The notes beneath the pieces were generated by a model. The model worked only from the letters and a program-made list of their open reading frames with translations, had not been told where the DNA came from and made no database searches. Below are positions 1 to 9,588 of a stretch of DNA of 64,000 nt, one piece after another (within the stretch, counting starts at the first letter, position 1; every line of letters begins with the position of its first letter). The translations under genes and the position numbers were made by a program. The stretch comes from Pyrocephalus nanus. Taxonomy: Eukaryota > Chordata > Aves > Passeriformes > Tyrannidae. The DNA is taken from positions 6,712,033-6,776,032 of the forward strand of contig CM076260.1 of assembly GCA_038380795.1 (NCBI GenBank), given 5' to 3'.

Positions 1-2410
1 ATTGCCAAAATGTTCTCAGCAGCAGAATCTACTCTTCTGATAAATGCACAGTCTTCAGTTTTCTCTCTTTTCTTTGGTTGCGAGAACGATCCATTTTATC
101 TTTGTTCCTTCTGTAACATCATAATTTCCATAATTCATTAACAATTCAAGCGAAGTCCCTTTGCTTGTTTCTCATGCTCTTTGAATCTTGCTGATGCCAC
201 AGGATACTGCTGTTCTTCTTTCACCACCAACACAAAGCAAGCACAGTCCCTGCTGTTTTTAACTGAGCTGTCTCTGAACAGACCAGTTTGGGTGCAGTAT
301 TAAATTCAGCTACAGTGTGTTGTACTGGTCTAGGTATCCATCAAGCCTCCTGAGTTTTCCATCTTCCTCTGTGAAACTGCATCAGAGACACATCGACTTT
401 CATGAGTGATTTGGAGCACTTCATGAGCTAAGCTCTGGTTTAATTAATTTGTGCCCAAGTTTTCAAAGCTGTGCAAGCACTCACTGAAATGAGTGGAATC
501 ATGCAAATACAGACGAAGATAGAGAAGTACATAAAATTATTTGCAGACTCATCCAAATGAAATTTTTTTCCTGAGTGCTCACACGGGTTTGATTGAAATC
601 ACAGGGAGGTGGCAGGAAATCAGGTTATCAGAGCTGTCAAAAATGATGTGTGAAGAGAAAGTTTAAAATCTAAATCTTACAGCTTCCTCATTTCCCATAA
701 ATTTGTGCAGTCATGAGCCCAAAAACATAGAAGGCACCAAATCAATGAAGAGCCACTGTCCATAGGAATTCATATTATCAGATTTTTCAATCTGTATTGG
801 GTACAGATCTGTAAGGTGAACATTTTTTTGTTTTCTCTGACACTGGATGTCAAGTGAAGGAATGTGACTGACATTGCATTAAACCATTCAGCCCACCTCC
901 AACTTTCTCATTTCATCATGCCTCAGAAGTAAAATCAATACCTCCACCTCAGTCATACTTGACAGATGATGCTACCTTGAAGAATACAAGCCTGTTCCAT
1001 GTCTTTCACTGCACTATGTGAGAAAGAGGAAAAGAAGGAGCTTTATGCAAGTGAGAAAAAAAGACTATGGCCTTGTAAGGCATCATAATCATGTATCACT
1101 ACTCCAATACCTTATTTTGGGCAAATGCCAAGTTTCCACATTATGTCATAGCCATTTGGGCTTTGACGTATTCAGCAATGCCTTCCAGCATTTTGAGATG
1201 AAATACCCATGTTTATACTATCCAATAAAATTAGCTGAGGATCTTTTTCTGGCACTGAGGTCAAACAGACTGAACCACCTCCTGTCTCATGTCTGTTTCT
1301 ATACATTCGTAACTGCCTTCCCCAGTCCAAATAGCTTACTGGGAACAGTCCCTGGCTGATGCTATTCCCTGCTCCAGCCCTTACAATTGGCATGGGCCAG
1401 TCTTGTCCTGGGGATTGCTCTACCAGCATGGGCTGTACTCACAGGCAGTACTTTATCCCATGTCCCAGTCCCAATTAATTTACCAATGTAGGCAAAAGTC
1501 TTCTAAATCTCTTTGTTATAGCATAACAAAATCTAACAAAATATTTTAAAAAGAAAAAAATAGCCTTAAAAATTAAAAAAAAAGGGAAAAATATGTATTT
1601 ATTGTGGAAAAAATGTCCATGATTACTTACAGCACAGGCACTAGGCCCTAGCAGTTGTACTCACTTTGAGGAGCATTCATCTGACTGAAACTGGTTGTCT
1701 TTAATGCCTACCTTTGATTAGACCACCACTGCCTTTAAGTGAAGTGTGGCTTTTTGGATGGGATCATTTCATCCTAAAATGGATGTCTAAAGGATATCAG
1801 AAATATTGCAGAGACACTGAAAGTGTCTATTTTTAAGTGTAGATGGATAGACACTCAAAGGCTATTGCATGTCTAAAGTGAATAACTCCAAGGGCAAAGA
1901 TAAAATTAACTATGCCCCTGGCTGTTAGAACTCCAATTTCCTCAAAAATCCAGCTGTTAGGTATTTAAGAAACATCTAGAGGTGTTTAATGGCTTAGCCA
2001 ATGCCTCACTGGGTTTTGGCTAACAGTCTTTTCTATGGTGATTTGGATATTGTCTATAAGCAGAATTTTGTTGCTTAAATCCCTTTGGTTTTGAATGAAT
2101 ATTAGCTGCATGATGAAAAGCATTACGTGCTACAAAAGCTACCCAGTATCATTTATCTTCTCTGGATTTCTGAGTCGAGGAAAACAATGGCAGTCCCAGT
2201 GATTTAGTTGGAGGTTCCACTTTCTGCAAGTGTTATCTGTGAGGAATTGGGCTGACGGGAGTGAGGGGGTGAGGCACAGACAGATGTCTGGGTGCTCTCC
2301 AGTATCTTAGCTTTTTTTTTAAAAATAAAATTTACAGTCAAGCAAGGACTTTAGGGAGATGCAGATATAATTTAATAATATCTAGATGGAGGTAGGTCCT
2401 TAAGTCCAAA
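1..2410. other. Unannotated AT-rich single-copy DNA
   Basis: I see no gene here. All six frames are broken by stops at short intervals, and the longest open frames (113 and 85 codons near 1018-1429) overlap on opposite strands without recognisable domains. An A-rich stretch lies at about 1540-1620. No repeat family was recognised by eye. Confidence 0.6.
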
Positions 2411-2563
2411 ATCCCATCCCTATCCCTGGAAGTGTTCAAGGCCAGACTGGATGGAGCTTTCTTTGAGCAACCTGTTCCTTCTTTGAGCAAGGTGTTCCTT
2501 CCACGGCAGAGGGGTTGGACTGAATGATCTTTAAGGTCCCTTCCAAATCATTTATGATTCTAT
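2411..2563 (+). mobile_element. CR1 LINE 3' end, 5'-truncated
   Basis: The segment reads in CR1 sense orientation: 'CCCTGGAAGTGTTCAAGGCC', then 'TTTGAGCAACCTG', then 'GATCTTTAAGGTCCCTTCC', ending near 'TATGATTCTATTA'. This is the 3' UTR of an avian CR1 non-LTR retrotransposon, a family whose copies are usually 5'-truncated. No coding part remains. The copy is diverged, and it carries an internal 20-bp tandem duplication (2461-2480 and 2481-2500) where the family normally has one copy of the 'TTTGAGCAACCTGGTC' block. It is a non-functional relic. Confidence 0.9.
2461..2500. repeat. 20-bp tandem duplication inside CR1
   Basis: Two adjacent 20-bp units both begin 'CTTTGAGCAA' and end 'TGTTCCTT'; they differ at two positions (CC versus GG at unit positions 11-12). 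The duplication most likely arose after or during insertion of this copy, because the block is normally single in the family. Confidence 0.85.
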
Positions 2564-4499
2564 TACATCCAAAAAAATCCTCCTCTCACCAAGGGAGACA
2601 CTTGAATTTAAAATAAATGACGCTGTTTGCCCCACAGAATATTTAAGTAGACACAGTTATGCCTCTAGGAGCAAAACAGATCCAGTTTCTGCCCGTAGAT
2701 ATCTGGTTTGGTTAAGGTCAGTGATGATCAAAAATTTGGCATTACTATCTGCTGGTCAACAAAACATCAAAAGGAGGAAGTGTATTCACAACTCTGAGGT
2801 TAAGCTGTTTACAAAACTCAAGTGGTGATACTTTTATATATTGTTTTTATTCCACACCTTCTATCTTCTACATGAAAATTAAAAAATTACTTCCTTCAGA
2901 AACAGAAAACTCAGGTTCAAGCTATCCCTTTCTTAATTTCTCCCATCAAACAGGTGGCCCATGACATCAGAAAACAGGGTAGAAGAACTCAGAATCTTTG
3001 AGATAGCATTTCCTACTGGATGGGAAAAGGAAGTCCTAAATCCCTGAAGTGTTTCATAGGAAACAAAACAAAACAAAAAGTAATTCTATTAAAAATATAA
3101 AAATAGTAATAAACTAATGAAATAAAAATCAGAAATAACTCTGGACATCTAAATCTAGGGCAGTTTTTCATTCTATCTGTATGATTAGTATATATGATTT
3201 ACATATATATGATTGTAAGAATTAACCAGGCTTTAACACAAATGTCTTTGTAAAGAAAACTTTGTTTTCTTTAATTTAAGATTCATTCTTTTAAATTATG
3301 GATACAATTTTCACCTCCACCAGACAGCCTCAGGTATGGCATCCCATGGACCTGTTTTCCTGCCTCAAGATTCTAAAAGCTTGAACAATCTGGAAGTTCA
3401 AACACAAGTTCTCTTCTTGGTATCATGTAATGATTAGCTCGAGGCATCTCCCCACTCACACAGATGGTTATTCTGGATCCTGCCCCCTCAGGAACCACTC
3501 TCAGATTTTGAGCAAAACACCTCTAAGCTCCTACCTCTCTTCTTCCTTCATTCTCTCTGATGTTTTTCAGCATTCTTTAGCTTTAGAAAAAAACCCTAAA
3601 CTTCCCTTCAGTTTGGCAATGACTCTGACTGGATATCTGTATTAACAGCATAGCTGAGTGAATAGTGAGAAATTAAGCTCTTTTTTTTTTTTTTTTTTTT
3701 AAATCCAAACCAGAAATGTCCATCAGAGGGAGGCAGCTTCCACAAAGCTGAGCCTTATTTAAATTCACATCCTGCTTTAAAATGAGCTGCATAGCTTAAT
3801 TGCATTTGGTCAGTCCGTGGAATTTCCATTCTCTAATTAAGTATTTGTAACCATTTTAGGGTAGACTCCTTTGAAGAGAGAAAAAAACCCCACAACAACA
3901 ACCAGAAAACAACCCCAAAACTCTTATGCTCCCTTCTTTGGTTGAGGACATGGAATAATAATAGTGATCTGTAGAGGTGAAACAAATAGGATTAATGAAT
4001 TTTAGAAAACATAACCCTGTTTGGTTGCTTTGGTTTGCCTTTGATTAGGAAATTGTGCTTAGGCTAAATTGAGCTAACATGTAATTTGTCAGCTGGCCTA
4101 AAAATGCTGTAATTGTTCATTTGCTCCTGTCACCCTCACAGAAGAAAAATGAAAAGCAAACTTGCCAAAGCCTAGCTGGGTCTCTGGCTTGTTTGAGTTT
4201 CTGTGTGAGGGCTCTTGAGGGGGAGACCAGAGCCACGACACGTTGCCATGAAGAGGTGTCCCATCACATGGGGAGATCTTTCTAGCATATGCCTGAGGTG
4301 GAAACACCGCCTGGGAAAAGATGCCTCAGTTTGGCTCTGAGATATCACAAGGGGCAAGGAAATGCTGTTCTGAGGGACTTGAGTTATTTTATGTTTAAGT
4401 GATGTTTCAAGCATTCTTCAAGAATTCCCAGGAGAGGGAAAGAGAGATGGAAAGGAGACCTTGTCCTCACTTTATTGATATGAAGCAGGCAGATTTCCT
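2564..4499. other. Unannotated AT-rich DNA with a poly(T) run
   Basis: No gene was seen. The stretch includes an A/T-dominated section around 3060-3300 and a 20-base poly(T) run at 3681-3700. Open frames are under about 80 codons. Confidence 0.6.
3681..3700. repeat. Poly(T) run, 20 bases
   Basis: Uninterrupted T20 followed by AAATCC. It could be the poly(A) tail of a minus-strand retroposed sequence, but I did not recognise any retrocopy next to it. Confidence 0.9.
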
Positions 4500-4612
4500 A
4501 GAACCATAGAAAGGTATGGGTTGGAAGGGACCTTAAAGACCATCCAGTTCTGACTTCCTTAGACCAGGTTGCTCAAAGCCTGATCCAGGCTGGTCTTGAG
4601 CACTTCCAGGGA
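4500..4612 (-). mobile_element. CR1 LINE 3' end fragment
   Basis: On the plus strand this reads as the complement of a CR1 tail: 'GAACCATAGAAAGGTATGGG', 'TTGGAAGGGACCTTAAAGAC', 'AGACCAGGTTGCTCAAAGCC' and 'GAGCACTTCCAGGGA'. The block that normally lies between 'CATCCAGTTC' and 'AGACCAGGTT' is shortened, so the copy has an internal deletion as well as 5' truncation. It contains no coding sequence. Confidence 0.88.
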
Positions 4613-6185
4613 AATTCTGTCTGACTTTCACTAAACCCCATGAGATGCTCACTTGCTAAACCCTGCAAGTGATGCGTTTGGGGCAGCTCAGATAAAACGT
4701 GACAGTAACACTGACTGCCAATTTGCAGTCTGTAAAACGGCTTTCTGCTGGTAGTAGCTGGCACAGCAGTCCAGGAGGGCTCTTGCTGCAGGCAGGCACA
4801 TTTTAATAGCTGAGTACACAGAGGGCCATTGGGGATCACTGATAGCAGGATCAGTGAGTGTGGCAGCATCACATCTTGCACACAGGTCGTGGGTGTCCTC
4901 AGCCACAGTGAGCTGGTGACTGCAACTGTCAAGTTTGGACTCCATGGCTATATCTGCATTAATAAATTAAATAGTGCTGAGGCCCAAACACCACCTCAGT
5001 CATCAATGCTGTCACACTCCAGGGCTTACCAATGTCAGGGGGGCTTCTACATGAGTTCTGCTTAGATGGAGAGATACACACATATCCCCTATGGTGGTAA
5101 ATACCATGTAGGCAGGAAGAATAACAAGGATTCCCAAGAAAAACACCCCCAAAAGAAGTTAGGATCCCAGGGCTTCAGAGAAGAAATTCAAACTGCAATA
5201 AAAAAGGATTGTGCATGTATCTTGGAAGAAAGAATTACTTGATTTGTTAAGATTTGTTCAGAGACCAGACCACTCCTTGGCTAAGGAACAGCTGCACAGG
5301 CTTTGGTGCTATTTTTTCCAGGAGACAAAGATGTTTTTCTACTTCTCTCCCACTGCTCTTTGCATGTAGGAGGAAAGCGAGGAATAGAATAACTGAACAT
5401 TTCTACTTTTCTGTCCTCTTTCTTTCTTTTCCCTAATTGTACCTCCTCCTTCCTTCAGCCATCATCTGCATGGCAGCAATCAGCAGGGATATGTGTTCTT
5501 AAAAGGAGGAATAAGGTCAGTCCCATCCCAGACTGAAAGCTGCAAGCAGGAAGAGATTCTGCAAAGAGGAATGCAGCTGCCACTGGATTTGACCTCCACT
5601 CATAAATGCTCTTAGCCCATGGCATGGTATGCCCTGAAATTGTTATGGGCTAAAATATTTACATTTGGTCTTTGGCTTCACAGCTGATGGCTTTTTGTTA
5701 TTTTGAAGATGAAAGATATAAATTAATGAATCTCATAGAGCTGCTAAGATTAGCTACATTGTGTAGATTAATAGGTTAGATAACAAAATGACATGAAAGA
5801 GAAAGCATATTTTCTGAACATGTCCCCCATTACACACCATTTATCTACAGGATTTGGAGTCTTGTAGCAAACCCTCTTGTTTACCACTTCTGTTTAGGAA
5901 TTCCTGTTAGTTTCTGTCACCTTTCATCAAATTCCATTCAGATTCAAACTCCTTTTACTGGATTTTTGACTTGAAGGCCAAGGCTTTCTTAAAGGAACAA
6001 AAGAGTTTGAAAGAAGTCCTGAGAATTAAGGTTATGACTACAACTCTACAAGTTCTGAAAAGAAATTTTGAGCTCTAACCTTTGTTTTTTGAAAAGAGAA
6101 GTTCCAAACTTCATTTGTTTTATAGAGGTTATGCAGCAGCATATCAAATAATACTGTCCAGTCATTGAAAGTTATGATCTTCCTA

Positions 6186-6188
<3 letters not shown>
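4613..6188. other. Unannotated DNA
   Basis: No gene or recognisable repeat. Overlapping short open frames between 4573 and 5065 lie on both strands and partly overlap the CR1 fragment, which argues against coding. Confidence 0.55.

Positions 6189-6220
<32 letters not shown>
6189..6220. repeat. Poly(T) run, 32 bases
   Basis: Thirty-two uninterrupted T, the longest homopolymer seen in the window. It lies 22 bases from a minus-strand CR1 fragment, on the side where that element's 3' terminus should be. As A32 on the minus strand it looks like a poly(A) tail. Confidence 0.95.
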
Positions 6221-6226
<6 letters not shown>

Positions 6227-6242
6227 AAAGGATTATCCACTA

Positions 6243-6285
6243 ATTCCAAACCTCCTGCTGTGGGCAGGGACACCTTCCACTAGAT
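6243..6285 (-). mobile_element. Short CR1 LINE fragment
   Basis: About 43 bp match the complement of the CR1 3' UTR: 'ATTCCAAACCTCCTGC' followed by 'GGGCAGGGACACCTTCCACT'. The normal CR1 terminus of short 'ATTCTATG' repeats is missing on the low-coordinate side. There the sequence runs through about 22 unrelated bases into the 32-base poly(T) run. The fragment is short, so confidence is moderate. Confidence 0.65.
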
Positions 6286-9200
6286 GCAGACTTATATAAC
6301 ACAGTTCTTTTACTGGTCTTAGATTCATTTTTTTTAAAAATGGTTACCTCCAAGACACATCTTTTTAAAGTTACACACTATTGGACTCAAGAATTTTAAA
6401 CAGTATGCACCATGTTTCTACTTATGTTCTTCTAATCACTTTACTCTGGGGTTAGTGTTTGACAAGGGACTTGTGAACAAAGATATGGAAACAAAGAAAA
6501 AGTGATTTTTTCCAATGACTTTGAACTGATGCCATGAGTAGCACACGTGTGTCCATTTCAGTCACGAACCTATAGGAGGTTTAAAATACTCGAAACATTT
6601 AAAGCAGGCTGAGCTACATAACAGGCTCTGAGAATTTGAACAAAACCACTTACGGGATATCTTTTTTAAAGAAGAAGAAGGAAAAAAAAAGCCTTAACTG
6701 CAAACAGTGTATTTGGGAGAGAAGGTGATTAGATATGGTAGGGATAGCTCATGAAAAATGTCATGGGTCTGATGGCTTTGGATCAAGGATTTTAGCTGAT
6801 GTTGAAGCACCAAAGTTAACTATAGCATTGAAGTAAATAAAATTTGAAAATTCAGGAACCAAATTCTTCTCCAGCTTGGGATCTGCAAAGTCTGTTGCCC
6901 ATATTGCTTTTAGTGTCAGCAGCTCCAAGGTATTTTCTTTTCATCCCATCTCCATGGATTTTCTTACCTCTATAGAAGGCAAAAGGTCTAGAAAAGATCA
7001 TAAAGAAACCACAAGGTCCAACCCCTTCTGGAAGACATGTCCTAAGTCATGCCATAGCATTTGTCTGGCCCTTAACCTGTGTGGGTGGACAGGCATTTGC
7101 TTTTTTATCTACTGTATTTATAATTTATGAAGAACCAAGTCGTATAAACCAAATCCCTGTTCAGGTGCACATGGGGAGAAGGGAGATGCTGGCCCATTTC
7201 CCCTCACACAGATGATTGACTGAGGCCCACAGATAGATCTGCCTGGCTCCCCATGGTCCTGCCAGACCCATTAGATCACCTCTGTGGGGTGACAAAGTAT
7301 ATTTTAAAAGGTATAGTGCGAAGAAACATCTAATTATTAAAAAAAACATAAGCCTAATGATCCAGGAAATAAATCCACCTTTGCATTTCTTGATTAAATT
7401 AATCAAACATTGACACTGCACACACATCCAAATATATTTCAAAAACCAAACATTGGCTGAGCACAAATTAATGTGCATTCTTGAAAGATATCTGCACCAG
7501 GACAATAAATGAAGAGGAACTGGATTGAAAGCTGGTGGCCTTTGCAGATAAATGAGCTGATACAAGCAATTTGGGCTGATACCAATTCATGGCATTATGC
7601 AGTTAAAGAAACAAAGAAAAAGTGAAAAAAAAATAAAAAGGATTAATTTAATTGCTTGAAGTGAGAATCTAGACTTTCCCATGACTTCAGAGTGATAAAG
7701 GAAAATAAGCTCTCAGTACCAAATATAAGGCATGCAGTCCTGACAAAAAATTCTCAGTTTACTTTATATTTTCCAGTCTTTTTTTTCCCTCCCTCCAAAG
7801 AGATAAATATAATTTTCTCTTTTTCAAAATTTGTTTCTATTTCAACGCTGTCTTTCTGCCTTTTCTGCTCTGAGGGTATCTGGAGGTCTGATATTCCATT
7901 AAAGAATCACTTTAAACCATAATTTCTTGCTTTGACACATGATAACAAGACATAGACTGCACCACTAATTGTCTTTTTGTCCACCTAGGCTCTTTCGTAA
8001 GGCTGGTCCATATCAGAGGTCCCACATCATGCTGGGCATGCACTTTCTTTACTAGGGAAAACAATTGAGAAACCAGTAGCAGTGTTTTCCTGAAATTTTG
8101 CTACGTTTTATTACTGGATACTCACCCTTTAAGTGAGTATTGACCTTCCTGTTAGAACAAAAGCATAATTTGGGATCCATACCATATTCTAAAAAGCTAA
8201 TCCAATTTATACTTAATTTCGTCTGCAAATAATTCAACCCTGTCTAGAAGTTAATGTTCAAATTGACCAAATTAAGGTGCTATTGCAGAAAATTGAGTCA
8301 TATATATGTCATGGAAAAAGAAAGAAAGTGTAAGAAAGGTTTTTCTGTGAGACAAAAATTACCATCCAAGAGCATCAGATAGGTTACTTACTTATAGCAC
8401 TTACAGCAATATCAAAATTGCTCACAGAATTGTTTACATTTTTTCTGTATTCATCCATCAGTCAGTGCCTCTGCACTCAGGGCTTTGGAGCTAGTGTGGG
8501 AAGGGGAGGGGACAGAAGGTTGTTCAGCAGAAGCAGCTTTGTAAGCAGTTCCATGTTATATTCAGTCACAGTGACTGAGATTTTTCTGGGAAAGTTTGTG
8601 TGCTCTGCAGGAACACACACGCTCATAAAGGAGTGAAAAGGCCATGCCCAAGCCATGCTTCCAGGCCTGGCTGTTGTGCCAGTGGGATTTGGTCTGTGCG
8701 ACTGCACTAGGCTCCTCTGAAGGGCTGTGAGCCAGCAGCAAGGAAGGAGTTTGCTGCTTGGCCTTTTCCTCACTGCTGAACATCGAATAAACTGCAAAAC
8801 CAATGGGAAAAGGAAAATGAGATTGAGCTTTTCTTCAGGAGCCACTGAATGTGTTCAGGGGATGGTGCTGTGCGGGTCGGGAGAGCACGAGGAGGAGGAG
8901 AAGGAGGAGGAAAAGGAGGAAAGAGCCTGCAGCAGGGCAGGCGCTGCAGAGCATAAAGTGAACTGCTCCTGCTCCAGCCCTGCCACTGTGGGTGAGCAGC
9001 CTAAAGAGGCAAACTCATCTCTAACCTCTGGCTGACTCCCAGCCTTCTCCCACTGACTGAGTCATAACAAAATGGATTTTGCTTCCGCTAGTTTGCCACT
9101 TGCCTTCACTCTTGCATAACGTGCAAGTGCATTAGGAATTACTTCTCACCCTGCCAGGGAACACGTGAGTTTCTTTTTAACTCACCAAGCTCAACCCACA

Positions 9201-9366
9201 GAGCAGGCACTCAGTACTACACTGAGGGTAAGGGAACAAGCTATCTTCATCCACTGCTCCAGTGTTTCTCACACTGCGTTTCTCAGCAACTGAGAGTTAT
9301 CCTGTCATTAGACTTGGCATGAAGCTGGTTTTGCTTGGCCTGGAGAAATTTATGCTTATGTAATCA
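6286..9366. other. Unannotated DNA, including a purine-rich tract
   Basis: No gene recognised. The 134-codon minus-strand frame at 7161-7565 has no recognisable domain. A (GGA)-rich tract lies at 8888-8925, and the surrounding 8640-9060 is less AT-rich than its flanks. The rest is ordinary AT-rich DNA. Confidence 0.55.
8888..8925. repeat. Imperfect (GGA)n purine tract
   Basis: About 38 bp of GGA and GAA units on the plus strand with no pyrimidine. It produces the glutamate- and lysine-rich segment of a 102-codon frame at 8727-9035, which is therefore not good evidence of coding. Confidence 0.8.
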
Positions 9367-9588
9367 AAGAATCATAGAACAGTTTTGTGTTGGAAGAGAC
9401 CTTAAAGCTCATCTAGTTCCAACCCCTCTGCCATGGGCAGGATCACCTTCCATTAGACCAGGTTGCTCAGAACTCCATCCAACCTGGCTTTGAACACTTC
9501 CAGGGACTGGGTATCCACAGCTACTTTGAACAACATGTTCCTGTGTCTTACCACCCTCACAGTGAAGAATTTCTTCCTAATATCCTGA
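9367..9588 (-). mobile_element. CR1 LINE 3' end
   Basis: A well-preserved CR1 tail read as its complement: 'AGAATCATAGAACAGTTTTG', 'AGACCTTAAAGCTCATCTAG', 'CTGCCATGGGCAGGATCACC', 'TTAGACCAGGTTGCTCAG', 'CACTTCCAGGGACTGGG' and 'ACAGTGAAGAATTTCTTCC'. It covers the 3' UTR and stops before any reverse-transcriptase coding sequence, so it is an ordinary 5'-truncated insertion. Confidence 0.95.

Noticed and set aside
4573..5065. Cluster of overlapping frames on both strands (119, 85 and 78 codons)
   Set aside because: The 119-codon frame includes CR1 sequence, and the others overlap antisense without domains.
7005..7045. Possible CR1 fragment (GATCATAAAG...AGGTCCAACCCC)
   Set aside because: Only two short words resemble the CR1 tail, with wrong spacing and no flanking blocks.
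7161..7565. 134-codon minus-strand frame with hydrophobic stretches
   Set aside because: AT-rich sequence gives many hydrophobic codons. No domain or splice context was recognised.
8727..9035. 102-codon plus-strand frame with a Glu/Lys-rich segment
   Set aside because: The Glu/Lys segment is a translated (GGA)n tract and an overlapping opposite-strand frame is also open.
9050..9070. AP-1-like TGAGTCA motif
   Set aside because: A 7-bp palindromic motif is expected several times by chance in a window this size.
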